Shown here piece by piece: positions 7,082 through 14,387 of a DNA stretch of 19,186 nucleotides (position 1 is its first letter; the number at the start of each line of letters is the position of its first letter). The stretch covers positions 1-19,186 of the forward strand of contig CANKWG010000015.1 of assembly GCA_947487325.1 (NCBI GenBank). Reading direction: 5' to 3'. The position numbers and the translations under genes were made by a program. The notes beneath the pieces are model-generated. The model made no database searches. It was not told the origin of the DNA and saw only the letters and a program-made list of their open reading frames with translations. This stretch comes from Oxalobacteraceae bacterium. GTDB taxonomy: Bacteria > Pseudomonadota > Gammaproteobacteria > Burkholderiales > Burkholderiaceae_D.

Positions 7082-8053
7082 TTACCTCGGGAAATGAGTC
7101 GCAGCGACCCGGGCGCGTGCCACAACATATTCTTGTTTTAGACGTGCGACCACTTCGGCGACCGTGGGAACATCATGCATCATGCCGACACCCTGGCCTG
7201 CACCCCAGATATCGCGCCAGGCTTTGGCGCCACGATCGCTCGCGAAATTCATCGCTGTTTTGTCAGCGACTGGCAGATTATCGGGATCGAGTCCGGCTTT
7301 CACGATGGATTTTTTCAGGTAGTTACCGTGCACGCCAGTAAATAGATTTGTGTACACGATGTCTGCCGCATTGGATTCGACGATCGCATTGCGATAGTCT
7401 TCACTGGTGTTTGCTTCCTGCGTTGCCAGCCAGCGCGACCCGATATAGGCGAAATCTGCACCCATGGCTTGAGAGGCAAGAATGGCATCGCCCGTTGTGA
7501 TAGAGCCGGACAAGGCAATCGGGCCATCGAAGAATTTACGGATTTCACCGACCAACGCAAAAGGTGACAGACCACCAGCGTGGCCACCGGCACCGGCTGC
7601 GACCAAAATCAAGCCATCCACACCGGCTTCAAGTGCCTTCTGTGCATGCCGTATTGAAATGATGTCGTGCAAAACAATCCCGCCATAACTGTGAATGGCT
7701 TCCAGCATTTCGGCAGGTGGTGCGCGTAGCGAAGAAATGATGACCGGAATTTTGTGGCGTACGCAGACCTCAACATCATGCGCAAGGCGGTCATTGGACT
7801 GGTGCACGATCTGATTTACGGCAATCGGCCCGATGATCGCATCTGGGTGTGCTGCCTTGTGCGCGGCCAGTGCCTCTTTGATTTGAGTCAGCCACGTATC
7901 GAGCATTTCTGCGGGTCGTGCATTCAGCGCGGGGAAGGAGCCCACAATACCCGCCTTGCATTGCTCGATTACTAATTGCGGACCGCTGGCAATAAAGAGC
8001 GGCGAACCGATGACAGGTAGGCTGAGATTTTGCAGGACAGGTGGCAAGGACAT
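7082..8053 (-). CDS. Nitronate monooxygenase-like flavoprotein
   Basis: A 323-aa FMN-dependent TIM barrel of the 2-nitropropane dioxygenase/nitronate monooxygenase family. Visible elements are an N-terminal strand and FMN region (LPVIGSPLFIASGP), the active-site loop GAGGHAGG with His158, and the FMN phosphate-binding segments IALSGSITTGDAI and AMGADFAYIGSRWLAT. Such enzymes oxidise alkyl nitronates to carbonyl compounds and nitrite, but the same fold includes FabK-type enoyl reductases, so the substrate is uncertain. GGAG lies about 6 nt before the ATG. It is first in a two-gene unit with the DUF1330 gene. Confidence 0.85.
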   Translation of the reverse strand: MSLPPVLQNLSLPVIGSPLFIASGPQLVIEQCKAGIVGSFPALNARPAEMLDTWLTQIKEALAAHKAAHPDAIIGPIAVNQIVHQSNDRLAHDVEVCVRHKIPVIISSLRAPPAEMLEAIHSYGGIVLHDIISIRHAQKALEAGVDGLILVAAGAGGHAGGLSPFALVGEIRKFFDGPIALSGSITTGDAILASQAMGADFAYIGSRWLATQEANTSEDYRNAIVESNAADIVYTNLFTGVHGNYLKKSIVKAGLDPDNLPVADKTAMNFASDRGAKAWRDIWGAGQGVGMMHDVPTVAEVVARLKQEYVVARARVAATHFPR

Positions 8054-8087
8054 GTAGGTCTCCGAAGGCTTTTTTTGTATGCGGGCA

Positions 8088-8093
8088 ATTATA
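8088..8093 (-). promoter_or_regulatory. Consensus -10 element upstream of the nitronate monooxygenase-like gene
   Basis: On the minus strand the hexamer reads TATAAT, an exact sigma70 -10, about 35 nt from the ATG. No good -35 is found at 16-18 bp spacing and there is no extended -10 TG. One arm of a 9-bp inverted repeat abuts the hexamer, so a protein bound there would block or aid the polymerase. Confidence 0.35.
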
Positions 8094-8127
8094 GGCGAAG
8101 CCCTGATACCTCGCGGCAGGCTTCGCC
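8094..8127. promoter_or_regulatory. 9-bp inverted repeat (terminator or operator)
   Basis: GGCGAAGCC (8094-8102) and GGCTTCGCC (8119-8127) are perfect inverted arms with a 16-nt loop. The repeat lies just past the stop of the 512-aa gene and spans the upstream face of the promoter for the next gene. On the minus strand the stem is followed by TATAATTG rather than a T run, so an intrinsic terminator would be poor. A DNA-bound dimer site or a rho-independent-like 3' end are both possible. Confidence 0.45.
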
Positions 8128-8137
8128 GTAGGGCGTG

Positions 8138-9676
8138 TTATTCCGCTGCCAGCCTTTCTATCCATCGCATCAGTCCGTCAAGGCGCTGCCACAATTCCGT
8201 GGGGGACTGTGGTTCGGCCAGCCCGCTGTTGTAGTGCTGGAACAGGGTGAGCGCATCGTCTGTCATCCCGCGTTGAACCGCTTCCCAGACAGTTACGCGA
8301 CAACCCGTGGCTCGCATATCCGGGGTGGTACCAATGAATCGATACGGCAAACCCTGTGATTCCCACTCGTGCCTGACTTCCTGCGCGGCTGCTTGAAGGC
8401 GTCTCGCATCGACCGGAACCCGCAAGGACCACGCGTGTTGATCGGGATAGGTTTCTTCGCTTTCTTTTGCGGTCATGAAGTGCGCTGGCCATTCACGGAT
8501 CTGGGAATCGCCGGGTTCAAGGTGAAAGCCGGAATGCATAAAACGATGACCAAGATCGACATGATTTTTTCGCATATCCGGCACCAGCGATAAGGAGGGC
8601 GCGATCCATGCATGACCCAGTGCTACCCCGGTGGTCGGCTGAATCTGTATCTCGCCGAAATGAGGCGCATCTTTCATCAGTTCACGCGCTTGCGCCTTCA
8701 AATTCGGCGTGCTGCTCGTTGGAACCTTGGCATAAATCTGCGCCAACGCGGCCGACACTTGCTGACGCTGCCTACGCATGAGTTTGTCGGGAGGTGCAGC
8801 AATGCCAAGCAGCTTTTGCGTGAGCAGCAGCTCAAGGACATCACGCAGCAATTCGGGGAAAAGCGTAGCTTTCGTATCGGCCAACACTGCTTCGACCATC
8901 CGGCTATCAATGACGATAGCATTTTGGGTGGCTGTTACTGTCGTCGACTTTATCTCTAGTGTGCCCGCGATGATTTCATTGGATGCCATCGGCAGATCCA
9001 GTGCCTTTGCGAGAAGACAGACACTATGATGCAAGTCATCAATCGTTTTATTCGAATGGTTCCACTCGGCGCAGCTCGCATGGAGGGCATCGCGGATGGC
9101 TTCTGGTAAATCGGATTGCAAATGCATGCCCCGGGATTGCGGAACACTCTCTCTTAGATTTTCAAGAAGATTGAAAAAATCTTCTGTTTGCATCAACGTG
9201 CGATTGAATGAATGTGGCGGGCCATTGGAAAAGCCATAATCGCGATATACCTCATCATCAATAATAGTTTCGACGACGTTGCAGGCAAATTGTGCGGCTT
9301 TGAGCGCCTCACGGAGTTGCTCTGTCTCATCGTCTGTCAGGTGTGACAAATGCATGCGCAGCAGCGCGGTGAAATACTGTTTGCTTTGCGCATCATCATC
9401 GATACCCGGCCGAATCGATGCCAGCAGATTATCCATACTCATACATAAAAAATCGCGTGTACGGCGGTGCTGCGAGGTTGTTTTATGCTCTTTAAGTTGT
9501 GACAGCAAAAGTCTGAAAGACAATGAAGTATGCCGGCTAGCATCAAAGTAATAAGGCGCCTTGGGCTGACGGTTAAATAGCTGCGGTGCTCGCTTGGGAT
9601 TTGCTGCGGCTTGTTGAGTAATCCGGAGGGGTCGGCTTGTTGGGTATGAGCGTGAACGGCTAAGCAGGGCGTACAT
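8138..9676 (-). CDS. Unassigned 512-aa protein with basic leader; possible secreted effector
   Basis: I do not recognise the family. The start is well supported: AAAGGA at 9682-9687 lies 5 nt before the ATG. Residues 1-80 are Ser/Arg/Pro/Gln-rich and carry no Asp or Glu before Asp45, while eight Arg/Lys occur in that stretch. Residues about 90-330 look mainly helical, with Leu-rich segments such as LLRDVLELLLTQKLL near 275. Residues about 340-512 look mixed: AWSLRVPVD, a helix to about 442, then YRFIGTTPDMR and CRVTVWEAV, ending in helices (LWQRLDGLMRWIERLA). No signal peptide, membrane helix, lipobox or known catalytic motif was seen. The leader resembles type III secretion signals or a mitochondrial-type presequence in composition; this is inference. 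It diverges from the 281-aa orphan at 9980. Confidence 0.7.
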   Translation of the reverse strand: MYALLSRSRSYPTSRPLRITQQAAANPKRAPQLFNRQPKAPYYFDASRHTSLSFRLLLSQLKEHKTTSQHRRTRDFLCMSMDNLLASIRPGIDDDAQSKQYFTALLRMHLSHLTDDETEQLREALKAAQFACNVVETIIDDEVYRDYGFSNGPPHSFNRTLMQTEDFFNLLENLRESVPQSRGMHLQSDLPEAIRDALHASCAEWNHSNKTIDDLHHSVCLLAKALDLPMASNEIIAGTLEIKSTTVTATQNAIVIDSRMVEAVLADTKATLFPELLRDVLELLLTQKLLGIAAPPDKLMRRQRQQVSAALAQIYAKVPTSSTPNLKAQARELMKDAPHFGEIQIQPTTGVALGHAWIAPSLSLVPDMRKNHVDLGHRFMHSGFHLEPGDSQIREWPAHFMTAKESEETYPDQHAWSLRVPVDARRLQAAAQEVRHEWESQGLPYRFIGTTPDMRATGCRVTVWEAVQRGMTDDALTLFQHYNSGLAEPQSPTELWQRLDGLMRWIERLAAE

Positions 9677-9698
9677 GAGATTCCTTTACATTCAATGG

Positions 9699-9715
9699 CC
9701 AGCAAAACTTGCTGG
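9699..9715. promoter_or_regulatory. 7-bp hairpin just upstream of the 512-aa gene's ribosome site
   Basis: CCAGCAA and TTGCTGG form a perfect stem with a 3-nt loop. In the minus-strand transcript it would end 11 nt before the AAAGGA ribosome site, so it could affect translation or act as an operator. Confidence 0.45.
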
Positions 9716-9850
9716 ACTCTGCATGAGTGGAAATTGACCGTGTTCAGTTTGCTACCCGCGAGGAAATTGGCTTGAGACGCCGCAACTGCATCGCGGGTCT
9801 GGTGCGATGAATAGCTCAGAAAATTCCTTTTTTGATAAATTCCCTCAAAT

Positions 9851-9862
9851 AAATAGCTATTT
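9851..9862. promoter_or_regulatory. Perfect 12-bp palindrome, operator-like
   Basis: AAATAGCTATTT is its own reverse complement and lies in the AT-rich part of the divergent spacer, about 120 bp from the right-hand start and 175 bp from the left-hand start. Symmetry and position suit a dimeric regulator shared by both genes. No regulator gene is present beside it. Confidence 0.4.
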
Positions 9863-9979
9863 TCGAGAACTCCGGGCGCTGTTTTGTGACCGACCTTGAC
9901 CATTACCGCTCGTTGCCGTTTGGTGGACCCGGATAATTACCCCAACGCTGCTTACATTAATTTTTATTTTTGACACCTG

Positions 9980-10825
9980 ATGAACACAACCAAGATCACG
10001 CTGAAACCGGCGATTCCGATGGCACAGGCTCCCAGCGCACCAATCATCGATAAGCGAACATCAAACGATACAAGCTTATCGGTGTCTTTAAACAAACCCA
10101 CGATGTCATCAAGACAAAAAGTGCAGATACCAAATACCGGAATCACCGCCGAGCCCGGGGCAAAGTGCAAGGTCTCATCATTGACGCCTTACGGAGAAAA
10201 ACTCGATGCGCTGGCCGCTCGCGCTTTACCGGAGCTATTGGGTGTGAGTGAGGTCACGGCAAATGGCTCCGGATCCATCACTCGAGACCTGCTGGACCAA
10301 GCCATTGCTACCCCGTTTAGCGCCAAAAATATTCGTGCGCTGCCATCAAACTGGCCGACGGAATTGATCAGCGACGCTATGGTGGTGGCATGGACGAGCC
10401 GGCTGGTTGCGGTCTGCGATCATGTTTATAGCGAGCGGGGCATGCAAGCCTACATTGACGCCATGACGGATTTGATTTTCGACGAAGGAAATCTTGAAGG
10501 TGGGTTACCCAGCAGCATTAGAGATTTTTGCGCAATGCTCACTAAAAATGCCCTCGAGGTCGGCGTCGCGCACGGTTTGGATCGTCGCGCACTGCAGGGG
10601 CTGCGCAACACCGTGATCATTCGATTTCTGATGGGAAGCGTGTTTGTTCCCCATCTGCGGCCAACGGTCATGCGCGAATCAACGAATGACGCAATGCTCT
10701 ACGCATTCGATCGTCAGCTGTTCAAAGGTTTTTGCCACAAAACAACCGAGATTATCGACATCGACGCAGAAGCGATCGCGCTACTGGCAGCAGCACGACA
10801 GGCTAAGCAGCAGTCAATCGCGTAG
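9980..10825 (+). CDS. Unassigned 281-aa protein with Ser/Thr/Pro leader and RasGAP-like C-terminal segment
   Basis: No bacterial family is recognised. Residues 1-70 are rich in Ser, Thr and Pro with only three acidic residues, typical of a disordered secretion leader; residues about 75-280 look helical. Residues 176-224 follow the spacing of the RasGAP/IQGAP signature: L176-P177-x2-I180-R181, then N210 and VIIRF (Arg215) and Pro224, against LP-x2-(L/I)-R, N, (L/Y)-x-R-(F/Y) and P in IQGAP as I recall it. The PA of the usual FLRF-x2-PA motif is GS here, and no convincing arginine finger is found. This homology is a hypothesis. The ribosome site before ATG 9980 is weak; an in-frame stop lies at 9971-9973, so only ATG 10019 or later could replace it. 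It converges on the PaaK-like gene with a 24-bp gap and no terminator. Confidence 0.7.
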   Translation: MNTTKITLKPAIPMAQAPSAPIIDKRTSNDTSLSVSLNKPTMSSRQKVQIPNTGITAEPGAKCKVSSLTPYGEKLDALAARALPELLGVSEVTANGSGSITRDLLDQAIATPFSAKNIRALPSNWPTELISDAMVVAWTSRLVAVCDHVYSERGMQAYIDAMTDLIFDEGNLEGGLPSSIRDFCAMLTKNALEVGVAHGLDRRALQGLRNTVIIRFLMGSVFVPHLRPTVMRESTNDAMLYAFDRQLFKGFCHKTTEIIDIDAEAIALLAAARQAKQQSIA

Positions 10826-10849
10826 GCAAGTAGTCGTTCAAACAGCGGC

Positions 10850-12103
10850 CTACTGATAACTGCGTGCATCCTCGATGACCTTGCCGTCGTTGGGTAGTGT
10901 GCCGGCGGCGACCAGCCTGACCTCGCCACGTAACTTGGTAATGTCGCGGATGGTAGCCGCGATCGCTTCAATGTCTCCCGAGAGTGCGGCGGGATCTGCG
11001 ACTTCGCAATGCAAAGTCATCTGGTCATTTGCCATTTCACCGGTGATGATCAGGCGAGCTTTGAGAATTGCGGTGTGACGACGCGCAATTTCGGCGACTT
11101 GCGAGGGATGTACAAACATCGCGCGCACCTTGGTGGTCTGATCTGCGCGACCCATCCAGCCCTTGATGCGCGTATTGGTTCTGCCGCAGGGTGAGACCTC
11201 TGGCAACACCGCAGACATATCGCCGGTCGCAAAGCGGATCAGCGGATAGTCCGGGTTGAATGAGGTAATCACGATTTCTCCCACTTCGCCTGCCGGCACG
11301 GGATCGCCGGTACCTGGCCGTACAATTTCCAGCAATAGCGCTTCATCCAACACCATGCCGGGATTGACCTGTCCATCGCTCATGGTTTCGTAGGCGATAT
11401 TACCGATGTCGGCTGATCCGTAGGTTTGCAATACATTCGGTACGCCATGCGCGTTGAGCCATTGACGCAGAGAGGGTGGCAATGCCTCTGCGCTTACCAG
11501 TGCATATTCAACACTGCTGATGTCTTCACCCATCTCCTGCGCTTTTTCGATGATGATCTTCAGGAACGATGGCGTACCTGTGTAGACGCGTGGCCGCAGC
11601 AAGTTCATTGCCTGCACCTGCATTTCCGTTTGCCCAGTACCGGCGGGTATCACCGGGCAGCCAAGCTTGATCGCACCACCTTCGACCATCAATCCGGCAG
11701 GAGTGAAATGGTAAGCAAAACAATTTTGTATCAGGTCACCACGCCTGACGCCCAAGGCATGGAGAGGACGCGCAAAGCGCCACCAGTCGACGCCACGTCC
11801 TTCGGGATCGAAGATAGGGCCTGGCGACATGAAGATGCGCGACAAATCACGGGTAGATGTATTGATGAGACCACCGAAAGGTAGTGACATGCCTTGCAGT
11901 GTTTTCAGTTCAGATTTGCGCGTCACGGGCAATTGCGCCAGGGCTTCGCGCGAGCTGATATCGGAAGCACTCACGCCCGCAAGGATGGATGACCAGCCTG
12001 CCGTTGTTTGCGCACGTTGTATCAGCGCAGGTAACGCGGCCAAGAGTTCTTTTTCGCGTACATGGGGATCGCGCGATTCGAGCGCGTCATGGAAATCAGT
12101 CAT
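10850..12103 (-). CDS. PaaK-like adenylate-forming protein (phenylacetate-CoA ligase family)
   Basis: A 417-aa member of the phenylacetate-CoA ligase branch of the ANL superfamily, which activates carboxylic acids by adenylation and thioesterification. Visible motifs are YGSADIGNIAYE near residue 228 (A5 region), IRFATGDMS near 289 (hinge-side Asp295), GRADQTTKVRAMFVHPSQV near 318, which matches the PaaK C-domain, and a C-terminal NDGKVIEDARS with the lysine expected in catalysis. The usual (S/T)SGTTGxP phosphate loop is replaced by FMSPGPIFDPEG near 91, so ATP binding may be altered. It is the last gene of the ABC operon, 21 nt after the LivF-like gene, with a weak ribosome site. The substrate is unknown; an aromatic acid imported by the adjacent transporter is plausible. 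Confidence 0.82.
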   Translation of the reverse strand: MTDFHDALESRDPHVREKELLAALPALIQRAQTTAGWSSILAGVSASDISSREALAQLPVTRKSELKTLQGMSLPFGGLINTSTRDLSRIFMSPGPIFDPEGRGVDWWRFARPLHALGVRRGDLIQNCFAYHFTPAGLMVEGGAIKLGCPVIPAGTGQTEMQVQAMNLLRPRVYTGTPSFLKIIIEKAQEMGEDISSVEYALVSAEALPPSLRQWLNAHGVPNVLQTYGSADIGNIAYETMSDGQVNPGMVLDEALLLEIVRPGTGDPVPAGEVGEIVITSFNPDYPLIRFATGDMSAVLPEVSPCGRTNTRIKGWMGRADQTTKVRAMFVHPSQVAEIARRHTAILKARLIITGEMANDQMTLHCEVADPAALSGDIEAIAATIRDITKLRGEVRLVAAGTLPNDGKVIEDARSYQ

Positions 12104-12124
12104 GGCAAGTACCAGAGAAGGGAA

Positions 12125-12946
12125 TCAGGCCAGCCAGCGTTTGCGGCGGCGATAAAATTTCATGTCACGGAAACTCTTGCGATCACCGCCGGACACGCCG
12201 AGATAAAACTCTTTTACGTCTTCATTCGAAGCCAGATCGGCTGCAGCACCTTCCATTACCACGCGACCATTTTCAAGGATGTAGCCAAAATCTGCATAGC
12301 GCAGCGCGATGGTGGTGTTCTGTTCAGCTAGTAAGAAGGAAACCTGCTCTGTTTTATTGAGATCCTGCACGATGCCAAAAATTTCTTCAACGATTTGCGG
12401 TGCGAGTCCCATCGACGGCTCATCCAGCAAAATCATCGAGGGCTTGGCCATCAGCGCACGGCCAATCGCGCACATCTGCTGTTCACCGCCAGAGGTATAT
12501 CCCGCCATCGAGGTGCGGCGCTGCTTCAGTCGTGGAAAATAGTGATAGACACGCTCAAGCTCACTTTTCAGTTCGCTGCGCGAAATCTTTCGCGTATAAG
12601 CCCCGGTCAGCAGATTTTCTTCTATCGTCAGGTGACCAAAACAATGCCGGCCTTCCATCACTTGCGACAGACCACGCTTGACCAGTTCATTGGGTGTCAG
12701 CTGATCAATGCGTTCACCGTTGAATTCAATACTGCCCTTGGTTACATCGCCTCGTTCGCCACGGAGCAAGGTCGAGATAGATTTCAGTGTCGTTGATTTG
12801 CCCGCGCCATTCGCACCCATCAGCGCCACGATTTTCCCGCGCGGTACCGACAGCGATACGCCCTTGAGCACAAGGATCACATGGTCATAAATGACTTCGA
12901 TGTTATTGATAGTCAGGATGGACGGATTCTGATTCATATTGGCCAT
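12125..12946 (-). CDS. livF: LivF-like ABC transporter ATPase
   Basis: The second nucleotide-binding subunit of a HAAT-family (branched-chain amino acid type) importer, on the cytosolic face. Motifs: Walker A GANGAGKST (44-52), signature TSGGEQQ (151-157), Walker B MILLDE (171-176), and EQN in the H-loop region as usual for LivF. It carries an unusual basic C-terminal extension of about 23 residues (after YLGV, ending FYRRRKRWLA). At 273 aa it is longer than the typical 235-240. The start is ambiguous: ATG 12946 has GGA immediately before it, while ATG 12937 (MNQNPSIL) has better spacing to that GGA. A 100-bp spacer with a hairpin separates it from the binding-protein gene. Confidence 0.92.
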   Translation of the reverse strand: MANMNQNPSILTINNIEVIYDHVILVLKGVSLSVPRGKIVALMGANGAGKSTTLKSISTLLRGERGDVTKGSIEFNGERIDQLTPNELVKRGLSQVMEGRHCFGHLTIEENLLTGAYTRKISRSELKSELERVYHYFPRLKQRRTSMAGYTSGGEQQMCAIGRALMAKPSMILLDEPSMGLAPQIVEEIFGIVQDLNKTEQVSFLLAEQNTTIALRYADFGYILENGRVVMEGAAADLASNEDVKEFYLGVSGGDRKSFRDMKFYRRRKRWLA

Positions 12947-12963
12947 TCCGTTGAACTGTAAAA

Positions 12964-13002
12964 CGCAGGACCTCGAACAACTACCTATGCCGAAGTCCTG
13001 CG
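12964..13002 (-). terminator. Hairpin after the binding-protein gene (attenuator or mRNA 3' stabiliser)
   Basis: CGCAGGAC (12964-12971) and GTCCTGCG (12995-13002) pair perfectly; after one mismatch three more inner pairs form, leaving a 15-nt loop. On the minus strand the stem is followed by TTTTAC. It lies 44 nt after the livK-type stop and before livF, a common place for a partial terminator or RNase-blocking stem that keeps binding protein in excess over membrane subunits. Confidence 0.55.
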
Positions 13003-13046
13003 ATGTGCAACGTAGAGTCTTTATTAAATAGCGGCTGCTGCCTCAG

Positions 13047-14348
13047 TTATTTCAGACAGGCTGCCTTGATATTTTTTTCCTTGGCGTAGGCTGCTGATGT
13101 TTCTTCGAGCAGCTTGCGTACCAGAGCCTTGTCGCCGGTGATCCAGGTCTTGGACAAGGCGACCCACTTGCTGCCATCCCATTGCTGCACCTTGGTTGCA
13201 CCCGAGCCTTCGTGATCATCACAAGATGTTTTCACTGGCGGGAATAGATCAGCCACACCGAGCGCTTTCTGACGTGCAGCATCCACATTCAGATTCTCGA
13301 AGCCCCAGCGGACCTGCTCACCAGTCAGCACTTTACCTTTGCCAAATTTGGCCTGCGCATTACGCATCGCCTCCACCATCAGCACACCCGCCACAATGCC
13401 GCGCAAATACATCGTGTGACCAATGCGATCTTTTTCGGCCAAGTTACCTTTGCCAGCGCCATATACCGTGCTGCGAATCTCATCGAGCAGTGGATAGTTG
13501 CCCGGTGTGGTGAAGCTCATGGTGGTGAAGCCCTTGGCCGCATCACCTGCCGGTATCGCATCTTCTTCAGCACCTGCCCACCAGACACCCAGCATCTTTT
13601 CGCGCGGGAAGCCATTACGTTGCGCAGTCTTCAGCGCTACGGCGCTACTCACGCCATAGGTCCAGACGATCACGAAGTCCGGTTGTGCCTGACGAATCTG
13701 CAGCCACTGCGACTGCTGATCATTGCCCGGTGGCTGGACTGGAATCTTGATCAGTTCAAAGCCGTATTTCGCTGCTTCTGCTTCCAGTACCGGTAATGGC
13801 TCTTTGCCATAAGCGGAGTCGAGATACAGGTGAACGATTTTCTTGCCTTTCAGTTTGTCCATACCTCCCACTTTGTCGCCGAGGTAATGCACCATGGCGG
13901 CAGCTTGATTCCAGTAGCTGGTGATCAGGGGGAAGACATAAGGAAAGACCTTGCCATTTGCTGCATCAGAGCGTCCATAGCCTAGCGTTGTCATCGGGAT
14001 CTTGTCGGTACCGACGCGATCAAGGATGCCGTAGGCAATGCCGGTCGAGAGCGGCTCCACCAGCGAGGCACCGCCGTTCTTGCTCTTTAGGCGCTCGTAA
14101 CATTCCACACCACGTGAGGCGTTGTATTCGGTCTCGCACTCTTCCCAGATTAGCTTGACGCCATTGATTCCGTTGTCGCGCATATTAATCAGGGTCATGT
14201 AGTCGATGATGCCCCCGTAGAAACCGCTGCCGCCAGAGGCATAAGGACCTACGCGGTAAGACAGCATCGGAATAAATTGCTGCGCTATCGCACTGCTGGC
14301 AGCAGCGAGCAGCACAACGCTCGCCATGAGTGATTTCAGTAATTTCAT
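13047..14348 (-). CDS. Periplasmic substrate-binding protein, LivK-like
   Basis: A 433-aa type 1 periplasmic binding protein that captures the ligand for the adjacent permease. The first 26 residues form a classic signal peptide (MKLLKSLMASVVLLAAASSAIA, then QQ), with cleavage likely after AIA; no lipobox is seen. The body shows the LivK/Peripla_BP_6 pattern (GINGVKLIWEECETEYN, VHLYLDSAYGKEPLPVLEAEA, PDFVIVWTYGVSSAVALK, MLGVWWAG), and it is longer than classical LivK (about 370). Four cysteines (in EECETE, VECYE, TSCDD and AACLK) could form disulfides. The start at 14348 has GGAGGTGA directly upstream. Ligand unknown: the flanking CoA ligases favour an organic or aromatic acid, which is inference. 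Confidence 0.92.
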   Translation of the reverse strand: MKLLKSLMASVVLLAAASSAIAQQFIPMLSYRVGPYASGGSGFYGGIIDYMTLINMRDNGINGVKLIWEECETEYNASRGVECYERLKSKNGGASLVEPLSTGIAYGILDRVGTDKIPMTTLGYGRSDAANGKVFPYVFPLITSYWNQAAAMVHYLGDKVGGMDKLKGKKIVHLYLDSAYGKEPLPVLEAEAAKYGFELIKIPVQPPGNDQQSQWLQIRQAQPDFVIVWTYGVSSAVALKTAQRNGFPREKMLGVWWAGAEEDAIPAGDAAKGFTTMSFTTPGNYPLLDEIRSTVYGAGKGNLAEKDRIGHTMYLRGIVAGVLMVEAMRNAQAKFGKGKVLTGEQVRWGFENLNVDAARQKALGVADLFPPVKTSCDDHEGSGATKVQQWDGSKWVALSKTWITGDKALVRKLLEETSAAYAKEKNIKAACLK

Positions 14349-14387
14349 AGTCACCTCCACAAAAATTAATCGCTACGACGAAGTTCC

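Larger units (their letters stand above)
9677..9979. promoter_or_regulatory. Divergent 303-bp intergenic region with inverted repeats
   Basis: This spacer separates two divergently transcribed orphan genes and must carry both promoters, yet no convincing sigma70 -35/-10 pair was found on either strand. It holds several perfect inverted repeats, listed separately where useful: CCAGCAA/TTGCTGG (9699-9715), CCCGCGA/TCGCGGG (arms 9755-9761 and 9791-9797, 29-nt loop) and the 12-bp palindrome at 9851-9862. The part from about 9800 to 9870 and the last 30 bp are clearly more AT-rich than the flanking genes. No TTCG-N16-TTCG (hrpII/PIP-type) or HrpL-type box was found by eye. A minus-strand frame stays open through 9439-9903, but it has no credible start or protein features. 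Confidence 0.6.

Noticed and set aside
8138..8460. C-terminal strand-helix-strand order of the 512-aa protein resembles OspF/SpvC phosphothreonine lyases
   Set aside because: The catalytic lysines and histidine of that family are not in place; residues 405-512 contain no lysine at all. Only the general layout is similar.
9439..9903. Minus-strand 154-codon frame covering the divergent spacer and the start of the 512-aa gene
   Set aside because: No clear ribosome site, odd composition rich in Cys/His/Ser, no recognisable domain, and it overlaps a better-supported start in another frame.
9896..9937. TTGACC followed by GATAAT as a promoter for the 281-aa gene
   Set aside because: The spacing is 30 bp, far from 16-18 bp, and no other suitable pair is nearby.
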